Positions 1 through 6,461 of a stretch of DNA of 21,474 nt are shown in pieces. Source of the stretch: CAYGZT01 sp964354445. GTDB taxonomy: Bacteria; Patescibacteriota; Minisyncoccia; UBA6257; JAGOQP01. Below the pieces are notes generated by a model. The model had not been told where the DNA came from, ran no database searches, and saw nothing but the letters and a program-made list of their open reading frames with translations. A program made the translations under genes and the position numbers. Numbering within the stretch: the first letter of the stretch is position 1; each line of letters opens with the position of its first letter. The stretch lies in contig CAYGZT010000027.1 of assembly GCA_964354445.1 (NCBI GenBank), forward strand, positions 1 through 21,474. Direction: 5' to 3'.

Positions 1-533
1 ACGACATCTACTCGCGCCTGTTAAAAGAGCGCATCATCTTTGTCGGAGGACCGGTGACTGACGAAATCGCCAATCTGGTCATTGCGCAGCTTTTACTTTT
101 GGACCATGAGGACCCCAAAAAGGACATTCAGATGTACATCAACAGCCCCGGGGGCGTAGTGACGGCAGGCCTTGCGATTTACGACACGATGCAGCACGTC
201 AAACCGGACATTTCAACCATCTGCGTGGGTATTGCCGCGTCCATGGGGGCGGTGCTGTTGGCGGCGGGGACCAAAGGGAAACGGTTTGCACTCCCCAACT
301 CTCAGATCATGCTCCACCAGGTGATGGGGGGCGTGGAAGGACAGGCGATCGAGATAGAAATCACCGCGCGCCAGATTCTGAAGATAAAAAACAAGATCAA
401 TGAAATTCTTGCCAAGCACGCGGGCCAGAAACTTGCAACGATTGAAAAAGACACCGACCGCGACTTCTACTTAAACGCTCCCGAGGCAAAGGAATACGGC
501 ATCGTCGACGAGATTATCAAAGCGAAAAAATAG
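1..533 (+). CDS. clpP: ATP-dependent Clp protease proteolytic subunit ClpP (5' end missing)
   Basis: ClpP is the serine peptidase that forms the double-heptamer degradation chamber fed by ClpX- or ClpC-type unfoldases in the cytoplasm. The frame is open to the left edge of the window and the residues before the in-frame GTG at 54 (DIYSRLLKERIIFVGGPV) are typical ClpP, so the gene starts upstream and GTG 54 is not the start. The oxyanion-hole glycines lie in INSPGG, the nucleophile Ser in GIAASMGA, the catalytic His in MLHQ and the Asp in TDRDFYLNAPEAKEYGIVD, so the triad is complete. The C-terminus is of normal length. It ends 11 bases before the dehydrogenase gene, with which it probably shares a transcript. 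Identification is secure; only the N-terminal few dozen residues are absent. Confidence 0.96.
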   Translation, partial: DIYSRLLKERIIFVGGPVTDEIANLVIAQLLLLDHEDPKKDIQMYINSPGGVVTAGLAIYDTMQHVKPDISTICVGIAASMGAVLLAAGTKGKRFALPNSQIMLHQVMGGVEGQAIEIEITARQILKIKNKINEILAKHAGQKLATIEKDTDRDFYLNAPEAKEYGIVDEIIKAKK

Positions 534-544
534 AAACAGCAAAC

Positions 545-1576
545 ATGGCTACCGTCGCGATTTTTCAGATTCAGGGGTGGGAAGCCGATTACATTAAAGA
601 AGCGCTTGCTAAAGCAGGGCACGTGGCCGACACGTTTGAGCAGGGAGTTAACAAAGCGGCGGTTAAAGACCCCGCACGCTACGATGCGCTGTCGGTGTTC
701 GTAGGTCCTGCGGTTGACAAAGGAGTCGTCGACGCGTTCTCAAATCTCAAACTGATTACCACCCGCTCCACGGGTTTTGACCACATTGACTTGGGATACG
801 CGCGCTCAAAGAACATCACGCTCGCCTACGTGCCGTACTACGGCGAGAATACCGTTGCCGAGTTTACAATGGGGCTTATTCTGACGGTTGCGCGCAAATT
901 GTATCTTGGCATTGATCGTATCAAAGAAGATAAAAAATTTTCGTTTGAGGGACTTGAGGGGTTTGACCTGAAGGGAAAAACACTCGGGGTAGTCGGTGCG
1001 GGTCGCATCGGTAGGCACGTGATAAAAATGGCGCGCGGATTTGATATGAACGTCATCGCCTACGACCGAAATCCCAATCCGCAATTCTCGCAGGAACTCG
1101 GGTTCACCTATGTGCCCTACGAGCAACTGCTCAAAGAGTCGGATATTATCACCTTTCACGTGTTCTACGCGCCCGAGACGCATCATATGTTTAACAAGGG
1201 ATGCCTGGCAAAGGTGAAGCCGGGCGTGGTGATCGTCAATACCGCGCGCGGTCCCGTGATTGACACTGAGGCACTGGTGCTGGGACTGCAAAAAGGCATC
1301 ATCGGCGCTGCAGGGCTGGACGTGCTTGAGGAAGAAGGCGTGCTTTCCGATGAACAGGGATACTGGCTGCGGGATGCCGATGACGACGCGCCTGACATTA
1401 ATCTGCGCACGGTGCTTGAGAACCACATCCTCTTTAAAATGCCCAACGTGGTAGTCACACCCCACAATGCGTTTAACAGCCGCGAAGCACGGATGCGAAT
1501 TCTGGATTCGGACATTGCAAACATCACCTCATTCTTTTCGAGCGGAGCCGTTCAAAACCCGATTCCGGGAAAATAA
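545..1576 (+). CDS. NAD-dependent D-2-hydroxyacid dehydrogenase, D-lactate dehydrogenase-like
   Basis: This 343-residue protein belongs to the D-isomer specific 2-hydroxyacid dehydrogenases, which interconvert 2-keto acids and D-2-hydroxy acids with NAD(H). The Rossmann motif is GAGRIG at about residues 151-156, followed by an Asp at about 174 (YDRNP) that suggests NAD rather than NADP. The catalytic Arg is in NTARGP (about 235), the Glu in LDVLEEEG (about 264) and the His in TPHNAF (about 307). Between the Glu and His lies a longer acidic loop (residues about 265-300) of the kind seen in D-lactate dehydrogenases. In a fermenter it would plausibly reduce pyruvate to D-lactate and regenerate NAD+; that substrate is inferred. 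There is no clear Shine-Dalgarno sequence before the ATG. It follows clpP by 11 bases and is followed by a terminator. Confidence 0.9.
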   Translation: MATVAIFQIQGWEADYIKEALAKAGHVADTFEQGVNKAAVKDPARYDALSVFVGPAVDKGVVDAFSNLKLITTRSTGFDHIDLGYARSKNITLAYVPYYGENTVAEFTMGLILTVARKLYLGIDRIKEDKKFSFEGLEGFDLKGKTLGVVGAGRIGRHVIKMARGFDMNVIAYDRNPNPQFSQELGFTYVPYEQLLKESDIITFHVFYAPETHHMFNKGCLAKVKPGVVIVNTARGPVIDTEALVLGLQKGIIGAAGLDVLEEEGVLSDEQGYWLRDADDDAPDINLRTVLENHILFKMPNVVVTPHNAFNSREARMRILDSDIANITSFFSSGAVQNPIPGK

Positions 1577-1588
1577 GTGGTGGCAGTG

Positions 1589-1620
1589 CGCTCCCCCAGC
1601 CGCGGCGGGAGCGTTCTTTT
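1589..1620 (+). terminator. Intrinsic terminator after the clpP-dehydrogenase unit
   Basis: A perfect 7-bp stem, CGCTCCC at 1589-1595 with GGGAGCG at 1607-1613, encloses an 11-base loop and is followed by TTCTTTTTT. It lies 12 bases after the dehydrogenase stop. There is no T-run on the other strand, so it probably does not stop the convergent recombinase transcript. Confidence 0.75.
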
Positions 1621-1637
1621 TTATCTTTCGACTCCGC

Positions 1638-2543
1638 TCACTCTTTCCGGCGCCGCCCGTGAAACGCGCGGTGCACTTCTTTAAGCTCCCGATTTGTCAC
1701 GTGGGTGTATATCTGGGTGGTAGAGATGTTTGCATGACCCAAAAGTTCCTGCACCGAGCGAAGGTCCGCTCCGTTTGCCAGAAGATCGGTGGCAAACTGG
1801 TGGCGTAACTGGTGCGGGGTCACTTTGCCCAAAATACCCGCGGCGCGCGCGTACTGTTGCACCAGCCGCTGCACTGTGCGGGGGAGTATCCGTCCCACAA
1901 CTTTCGGATTTTTCGCTTTTGTGTAACTGACAAACAGCGCTTCATCGGCGTCGGAACGCTTTCTAAGATATGCGGCGATGGCTTTGACGGCGCACGGCGA
2001 GAGAAACACCACGCGCAGTTTTCCGCCTTTTCCGCGCACGGTCATCTCACCGCGCGCAAAGTCATGGTAACGGGAAAGCGCGCAGAGTTCTGAAACCCGA
2101 AGCCCCGTGGAAAACAGCGTTTCCAAAATTGCACGGTCGCGCAGCGCACGAGCATCGCTCCCTCGAGGTCCCGACAGGAATCGTTCCAAATCGCCGTACT
2201 CCATAATCTCAATCTGGCGGGCGGGGATTTTGGGAAGCTCTATCTCATCGGGCGTGACGCCGACGTCGATGCGATGGGCGATACAGTACTTCAAGAAGTT
2301 TCGCAGGGCGATGACGTAGTAGCTTTGTGTGCGCTTTGTCAAAACTCCGTCGTGTGAGCGTGCCAGCTTGAGGCGAAACGAGCGCACGACGTCGGATGTG
2401 ATTGCTTTCGGGGATGCAGCACCCGTTTCGCGTACAAACGCGCGCAAGTACCGTCCGTAGTTTTCAACGGTCTTTTGTGAACGCCCCCGTTCAACTTCGA
2501 GATAGTCCAGATAATCTTTAATGTGTCGCTCCAGCACATTCAT
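1638..2543 (-). CDS. Tyrosine recombinase, XerC/XerD type
   Basis: This is a 301-residue tyrosine recombinase of the size and layout of XerC/XerD, which resolve chromosome dimers at dif together with FtsK. The N-terminal SAM-like DNA-binding domain covers about residues 1-95 and the catalytic domain about 108-295. All catalytic residues are visible: Arg149 (STGLRVSEL), Lys172 (RGKGGK), His244 and Arg247 (HQLRH), His270 (LLGHANI) and the nucleophile Tyr279 (TQIYTHV). The frame stays open upstream to 2699. I chose ATG 2543 (MNVLERHIKDYL) because family members start there and because the ATG at 2588 falls inside a -10 box (TATAATG). No mobile-element features surround it, so a housekeeping role is likely. 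Whether it acts alone as the only Xer cannot be judged from this window. Confidence 0.9.
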   Translation of the reverse strand: MNVLERHIKDYLDYLEVERGRSQKTVENYGRYLRAFVRETGAASPKAITSDVVRSFRLKLARSHDGVLTKRTQSYYVIALRNFLKYCIAHRIDVGVTPDEIELPKIPARQIEIMEYGDLERFLSGPRGSDARALRDRAILETLFSTGLRVSELCALSRYHDFARGEMTVRGKGGKLRVVFLSPCAVKAIAAYLRKRSDADEALFVSYTKAKNPKVVGRILPRTVQRLVQQYARAAGILGKVTPHQLRHQFATDLLANGADLRSVQELLGHANISTTQIYTHVTNRELKEVHRAFHGRRRKE

Positions 2544-2586
2544 GACAGGGCGATTAGTTACTTTATAAACCTTTAACGTTTCACTC

Positions 2587-2595
2587 ATTATATCA
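2587..2595 (-). promoter_or_regulatory. Extended -10 promoter for the Xer recombinase gene
   Basis: Read on the minus strand, the sequence is TGATATAAT, a perfect TATAAT preceded by the TGn extended -10 element. The -35 position 17 bp upstream is poor, as is usual for extended -10 promoters. Transcription would begin near 2580, giving a leader of about 37 nt to ATG 2543 and excluding the upstream ATG at 2588. Confidence 0.6.
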
Positions 2596-2628
2596 CATTG
2601 TGCGACAGGTTTGGGCTTGAGATTCAGT

Positions 2629-2657
2629 TTGACTTTCCTCTCTTTTTTGGCTATTAT
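2629..2657 (+). promoter_or_regulatory. Promoter of the rpsO-NYN-pnp unit, predicted start at the ATG
   Basis: TTGACT (2629-2634) and TATTAT (2652-2657) are separated by exactly 17 bp. The expected transcription start, about 6-8 bases after the -10 box, is at 2663-2665, which is the start codon of rpsO (ATG 2665). No Shine-Dalgarno sequence precedes the ATG, which fits a leaderless message. It is divergent from the recombinase promoter about 35 bp away. Confidence 0.7.
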
Positions 2658-2664
2658 CAAACAA

Positions 2665-2931
2665 ATGCTCACTTCTCGTAAGAAACAGAACGTTATCAAA
2701 GACGTTCAGGTACATTCTAAAGACACCGGTTCGGCGCAGGTGCAAATTGGTGTTTTGACGCGCCAGATTGAGGAGCTTTCCAAACACCTCAAGAAGAACC
2801 CCAAGGACAATTCATCGCGGCGGGGGCTTTTAAAAATGGTTTCCGGGCGCCGCAAATTTCTCATGTACCTTGCACGAGAAGACGAGAAAGCGTACGTGAG
2901 AGTAATAAAAAAGCTCGGACTCAAGAAGTAG
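2665..2931 (+). CDS. rpsO: 30S ribosomal protein S15
   Basis: S15 binds the central domain of 16S rRNA early in 30S assembly and forms part of a bridge to the 50S subunit. The 88-residue protein has the normal length and carries the family block from DTGSAQVQ (about 20-27) through SSRRGLLKMVSGRRKFLMYL (about 50-69). The frame extends upstream to 2611, but the extra 18 hydrophobic residues overlap the promoter elements and are not part of S15, so ATG 2665 is the start. In many bacteria rpsO precedes pnp and S15 represses its own mRNA through a leader structure; here there seems to be no leader, so that control would have to differ. The next gene begins 5 bases after its stop. Confidence 0.97.
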   Translation: MLTSRKKQNVIKDVQVHSKDTGSAQVQIGVLTRQIEELSKHLKKNPKDNSSRRGLLKMVSGRRKFLMYLAREDEKAYVRVIKKLGLKK

Positions 2932-2936
2932 AACGC

Positions 2937-3467
2937 ATGCAGTACAAAGATCAGCGGGTCGGCATTTTCATCGACATCCAGAATCTCTATCACTCGGCAA
3001 AGCACCTGTACGAAGCGCGGGTGAATTTTGGCGAGGTAGTCAAGGTGCTGCTGGGGCCGCGGCAGTTGATCCGCGCCATCGGCTACGTGGTTAAAAGCGA
3101 TCCATCCACTGGAGAAGGGGCGTTTTTTGATGCAATGGAAAAAACCGGCATCGAGCTTCGCATGAAAGACCTGCAGATATTCCCCGGCGGGGTTAAGAAA
3201 GCCGACTGGGACGTAGGAATGGCAATCGACGCGATTCGTCTGGCGCCTTCGCTTGATGCGGTGGTGCTGGTAACGGGTGATGGTGATTTTGTGCCGCTGG
3301 TAGATTACCTCAAATGGGGGCTCGGAAAGCACGTGGAAATTGCGGCGTTCGGGCGCAGCGCCTCGGGCCGGCTGAAGGAAGTTGCCGATCGATTTGTGGA
3401 TCTTGGCGAAGACCGCAAGTTTTTGATGAAGATAAGAACGCGGCGGCCGGCGGCGGAGACGTCATGA
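2937..3467 (+). CDS. NYN-domain protein (LabA-like PIN-fold putative nuclease)
   Basis: This 176-residue protein matches the NYN/LabA-like branch of the PIN fold, many members of which are metal-dependent RNases. The acidic and polar residues of the putative active site are present: Asp13 and Asn16 (FIDIQNLY), Asp90 and Asp92 (KADWDVGMAIDAI) and Asp115/Asp117 (LVTGDGDFVPLV). It has no signal peptide or membrane segment, so it is probably cytoplasmic. It sits between rpsO (5-base gap) and pnp (ATGA overlap at 3464-3467), so its translation is likely coupled to pnp. The placement between a ribosomal protein gene and the gene for the exoribonuclease PNPase suggests a role in RNA processing or decay, but this is inferred from context. 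The substrate is unknown. Confidence 0.85.
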   Translation: MQYKDQRVGIFIDIQNLYHSAKHLYEARVNFGEVVKVLLGPRQLIRAIGYVVKSDPSTGEGAFFDAMEKTGIELRMKDLQIFPGGVKKADWDVGMAIDAIRLAPSLDAVVLVTGDGDFVPLVDYLKWGLGKHVEIAAFGRSASGRLKEVADRFVDLGEDRKFLMKIRTRRPAAETS

Positions 3468-5602
3468 ACGCTCAGATTCCTAGCAAGAAAGAATTCTCGA
3501 TTGAATTGTGGGGGCGCACGCTCTCATTTGTCGTTTCCGATATCGCCTGCCAGGCGAACGCTGCGGTCATCGGCCAGTACGGCGACACGGCGGTGCTGGT
3601 AACGGCGGTGATGGGCAAAGAAGACCGCATTTTGGATTACTTCCCCCTCACCGTTGATTACGAAGAGCGATTTTATGCGGTAGGTAAAGTGCTGGGGAGC
3701 CGTTTCATTCGTCGTGAGGGACGACCGTCCGATTTTGCGGTACTCTCGGGACGCCTGATTGACCGCTCCATCCGCCCTTTGTTTGACATGCGCCTGCGGC
3801 GCGACGTGCAGGTGATAGTCACCATCCTTTCTTTTGATGAGGAAAACGATCCTGACTTTGTCGGTTTGGTGACTGCATCGCTTGCACTCGCAATCTCCGA
3901 TATTCCCTGGAACGGGCCGATTGCGGGGGTTCGTGTTATGAAGGGCAAGAACGGCTTCATCTTCAACCCAACCTATAAGGAAATTGAGACGATATTGGGG
4001 AATGAAGGTGCATTTGAAGCGTTCTTTTCTGGAACCAGCGGTCGCATCAATATGGTTGAACTTGCAGGAAACGAAGCGGCCGAGAGCGACGCAGAAGAGG
4101 CATTCGAGCAGGCACACCAGCAGATCAAGAAACTGATCGCGTTTCAGCAGGATATAGTACGGGAGGTGGGGAAACCTAAAACGTCGGTTGCGTTGGCGCA
4201 GGCGAACCCCGACCTTGCCAAAACCATACGCGCCTTTGCGGAAAAGCGGCTTGAGGAAGCGCTTTATAACGCCGACAGGCGCGTGCGCGAGGAAGGTGTG
4301 GCGCAACTGAGGCGGGAGCTTGAAGAGCACTTGGCATCGGGCGGTTTTGAAGACACCACGGGACTCGAGTATATCTGGGAAGATCTGGTTAACGAGATCG
4401 TTCATATCAATATCCTCTCGTCTGGGAAGCGTCCGGACGGACGCGCACTGGATGACGTACGGCCCTTGTCGGCAGTGGTCGGGTTGTTCAGGCGCCTGCA
4501 TGGCTCGGCGCTGTTTGTGCGCGGCCAGACCCAATCACTTGCAATGACCACGCTTGCGGCTCCGGGTCAGGAACAACTGGTTGAAACAATGGAAGCGTCG
4601 CTCAAACGCCGTTTCTTGTTTCACTACAATTTTCCGCCCTACTCGACCGGAGAGACCGGCCGCATGGGATCCCCCGGACGCCGCGAGATCGGACACGGCG
4701 CGCTTGCCGGAAAAGCATTGCGTCCCATCATCCCGTCGCAAAGTGATTTTCCCTACACCATCCGCGTGGTGTCAGAGATTGTTTCGTCAAACGGTTCCTC
4801 CTCGATGGCATCGGTCTGTGCAGGATCGCTGTCGCTGATGGATGCGGGGGTGCCGATTAAAAAACCGGTCGCCGGCATTGCGATGGGACTAATCACGCCG
4901 CAGGGATACGATTCCGCTTCCGGTGACGCAACCTACAAAATCTTGACCGACATCCAAGGACCCGAAGACCACTACGGAGATATGGACCTTAAAGTGGCGG
5001 GAACTGACGAGGGCATCACCGCGGTTCAAATGGATGTAAAGATCGAGGGTGTCACGCGCGAAATGTTCTCCGGAGTTCTGGCACAAGGGAAAAAGGCGCG
5101 TCTCAAGATTCTTGACGTGATGCGGCAGGCAATCGCGGCTCCGCGGCCCGAGTTGTCTCCGTTCGCGCCCATTATTCTGGTCACAACGGTGCGGCCCGAC
5201 CAGATCGGCTTGGTCATCGGCCCGGGCGGCAAAACCATCAACGGCATGATTGACAAATTCGGCCTCGTATCGATTGATATTAACGAAGACGGAACGGTGT
5301 ATGTGGCTGCCGACGACCCCCAAAAAGCCCGCACAGCCATTGCCGCCATCGAAGGAATGACCAAAGAATACAAAGTCGGCGACATCGTGGAGGGGCCGGT
5401 TGTCAGGCTGCTTGAGTTTGGCGCGATTGTGGATCTTGGAGGAAGGCAGGACGGCATGGTGCACGTCTCCGAAATCCAGAACGGCTATGTGAACAAAACC
5501 TCCGATGTGCTCAAAGAAGGTCAGACGGTGCGTGCCAAAGTCATTCGCGTGGACGAAGCGAGCGGGAAAATCGCTCTCTCCATCAAAGCGCTGAAAGAAT
5601 AA
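3464..5602 (+). CDS. pnp: Polyribonucleotide nucleotidyltransferase (PNPase)
   Basis: PNPase is a trimeric 3'-to-5' phosphorolytic exoribonuclease that can also add tails. The 712-residue protein has the full domain order: RNase PH core 1 (about 10-145), an all-alpha linker (about 150-310), RNase PH core 2 (about 320-555), KH (about 568-632, GPGGK at 586-590) and S1 (about 637-710). The catalytic Asp502, Asp508 and Lys510 in EDHYGDMDLK correspond to E. coli Asp486, Asp492 and Lys494. In the core-2 phosphate region it reads RGQTQ where RGETQ is usual. ATG 3464 was chosen because it overlaps the NYN stop (ATGA), has GGAG 6 bases upstream and starts where the family starts; the open frame back to 3314 is only the shadow of the NYN gene. 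Confidence 0.97.
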   Translation: MNAQIPSKKEFSIELWGRTLSFVVSDIACQANAAVIGQYGDTAVLVTAVMGKEDRILDYFPLTVDYEERFYAVGKVLGSRFIRREGRPSDFAVLSGRLIDRSIRPLFDMRLRRDVQVIVTILSFDEENDPDFVGLVTASLALAISDIPWNGPIAGVRVMKGKNGFIFNPTYKEIETILGNEGAFEAFFSGTSGRINMVELAGNEAAESDAEEAFEQAHQQIKKLIAFQQDIVREVGKPKTSVALAQANPDLAKTIRAFAEKRLEEALYNADRRVREEGVAQLRRELEEHLASGGFEDTTGLEYIWEDLVNEIVHINILSSGKRPDGRALDDVRPLSAVVGLFRRLHGSALFVRGQTQSLAMTTLAAPGQEQLVETMEASLKRRFLFHYNFPPYSTGETGRMGSPGRREIGHGALAGKALRPIIPSQSDFPYTIRVVSEIVSSNGSSSMASVCAGSLSLMDAGVPIKKPVAGIAMGLITPQGYDSASGDATYKILTDIQGPEDHYGDMDLKVAGTDEGITAVQMDVKIEGVTREMFSGVLAQGKKARLKILDVMRQAIAAPRPELSPFAPIILVTTVRPDQIGLVIGPGGKTINGMIDKFGLVSIDINEDGTVYVAADDPQKARTAIAAIEGMTKEYKVGDIVEGPVVRLLEFGAIVDLGGRQDGMVHVSEIQNGYVNKTSDVLKEGQTVRAKVIRVDEASGKIALSIKALKE

Positions 5603-5628
5603 ACGCACTACTCTCCTGGGACGGCATC

Positions 5629-5661
5629 AAAAATCCCCCGACGTTACGTCGGGGGATTTTT
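5629..5661. terminator. Bidirectional intrinsic terminator between pnp and the 3D-domain gene
   Basis: A 15-bp perfect stem, 5629-5643 with 5647-5661, closes a TTA loop. Its GC core CCCCCGACG is flanked by an A-tract on the left and a T-tract on the right, so a U-run follows the hairpin on either strand. It lies 26 bases after the pnp stop and 7 bases after the stop of the convergent gene, and so serves both. Confidence 0.92.
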
Positions 5662-5668
5662 AGATCGC

Positions 5669-6208
5669 TTACAACACTTCAAGCGTAAGCATTCGTTTTC
5701 CGAAGGATTGAGCCTGACCTCTGGTTTCAAACCAGAGGTCGACGATCTGCTGGTCATCAAACCGTTCATTCATACGATCTTCAACCACGAAAATCTTGCT
5801 GCCAAACTTCTCGGGAAGCCGGAACTCGGTTCCCAGCGGAAGGAAGTTAGCTGCTGCTATCCCGTCGTGGACTGATGAACCTGATGCAGTGACAAACGGC
5901 GTCTCATCGGTTTGGTGGAGGTCGCTGGAGTATCCGGTTGCCCATACCGTGAACTGGTGTGTCGCCTCTCTTTGAAGTTGTGGTCTGAAGATAACCACGC
6001 GCTCTCTGAACGAGTCCGATCCGACAAGATGAATGAGAGGAGCGGCTGACGCGTATGAGACTGGAATTTCCTGTGCGCGAGTGACTAGGCTTTTGAGTGC
6101 GGCAAGTCCCTCATGCGAGACAACCATTGCGGGGCCGGCAAGCCCTCCGATGGTAGACGTCAAAGTAGCAAAACCAAGTACGAATGCGGCAATAGTTCGT
6201 TTGCCCAT
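5669..6208 (-). CDS. Secreted 3D-domain protein, putative cell-wall lytic enzyme
   Basis: This 179-residue protein starts with a signal peptide-like segment (MGKR then a hydrophobic run to about residue 28, with AGPA as a possible cleavage area), so it is probably exported. The C-terminal half, about 86-179, looks like a 3D (Asp-Asp-Asp) domain of the double-psi beta-barrel type found in MltA-, YuiC- and resuscitation-factor-related wall enzymes: TGYSSD with TDETP (Asp101), LPLGTEFRLP, VVEDRM (Asp144) and IVDLWF (Asp157) supply the three aspartates. Cleavage or remodelling of peptidoglycan is the likely role, known for relatives and inferred here. It is a single-gene unit with its own promoter, an unusually long leader and a bidirectional terminator. 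No Shine-Dalgarno sequence precedes the ATG. Confidence 0.8.
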   Translation of the reverse strand: MGKRTIAAFVLGFATLTSTIGGLAGPAMVVSHEGLAALKSLVTRAQEIPVSYASAAPLIHLVGSDSFRERVVIFRPQLQREATHQFTVWATGYSSDLHQTDETPFVTASGSSVHDGIAAANFLPLGTEFRLPEKFGSKIFVVEDRMNERFDDQQIVDLWFETRGQAQSFGKRMLTLEVL

Positions 6209-6342
6209 ATACTGCGGTTAGTTGTAATCGGCAAAACCATCCACCTCAGGAAATCTCCATGTGCCCTAAAAGGGCTTTATAGAGACGTGAAAAAGCTGCA
6301 AAAGCGGCTTTTCAAGCAAAAATCCCGCACATGTCAGGATTC
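6209..6342 (-). promoter_or_regulatory. Possible structured 5' leader RNA of the 3D-domain gene
   Basis: From the predicted start near 6342 the transcript runs about 134 nt before the ATG, much longer than other leaders here. Read on the minus strand: hairpin A pairs AATCC (6341-6337) with GGATT (6325-6321) around an 11-base loop. That loop contains CATGTGC (6333-6327), which is perfectly complementary to GCACATG at 6264-6258 and could form a pseudoknot. Between them lies a 9-bp hairpin at 6312-6291 with a TTTT loop and U-tract, and a 5-bp hairpin GCCCT/AGGGC at 6275-6263 that shares two bases with the long-range helix. It matches no riboswitch class I can recognise. The pairings are seen by eye; function is inferred. 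Confidence 0.4.
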
Positions 6343-6348
6343 TAGCTC

Positions 6349-6376
6349 ATTATACTTGGCCCAAAACCAAAGTCAA
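6349..6376 (-). promoter_or_regulatory. Strong sigma-70-type promoter of the 3D-domain gene
   Basis: On the minus strand TTGACT (6376-6371) and a perfect TATAAT (6354-6349) are spaced by 16 bp. The predicted transcription start is near 6342, about 134 bases before the ATG at 6208. It is the best-scoring promoter by eye in the window. Confidence 0.72.
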
Positions 6377-6423
6377 GGAGGGTGTGGAAAAAGGAAATGC
6401 CGGCAACCCGACGACTGTTCAGG

Positions 6424-6452
6424 ATGACCGCGAGGGGAAGTTGGGATATGAT
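6424..6452 (+). promoter_or_regulatory. Promoter of the recO gene, predicted start next to the ATG
   Basis: ATGACC (6424-6429) and TATGAT (6447-6452) are 17 bp apart. Transcription would start near 6459, about 3 bases before ATG 6462, so the message would be leaderless or nearly so. The -35 box is a weak match (4 of 6). Confidence 0.5.
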
Positions 6453-6461
6453 AGATGCATT

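Noticed and set aside
806..1465. A 219-codon open frame on the minus strand opposite the dehydrogenase gene
   Set aside because: It lies wholly within a well-identified gene, its protein looks like no known family and has the His/Arg-rich composition typical of antisense frames in GC-rich genes.
1638..2543. Tyrosine recombinase as the integrase of a mobile element
   Set aside because: No attachment repeats, tRNA gene, phage or plasmid genes lie nearby, and the protein is of housekeeping XerC/D size and layout.
2544..2699. N-terminal extension of the Xer recombinase up to 2699 or ATG 2588
   Set aside because: The extra residues are not part of Xer proteins, the region holds two divergent promoters, and ATG 2588 falls inside the -10 box.
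3524..4534. A 336-codon open frame on the minus strand opposite pnp
   Set aside because: Fully inside pnp, with Cys/His/Arg-rich composition and no recognisable domain; a shadow frame.
6291..6312. Hairpin with A- and T-tracts read as an ordinary bidirectional terminator
   Set aside because: It lies between two divergent genes, so no gene ends into it on either strand. The T-tract is mostly consumed by the stem. It is better explained as part of the 3D-gene leader, possibly an attenuator.
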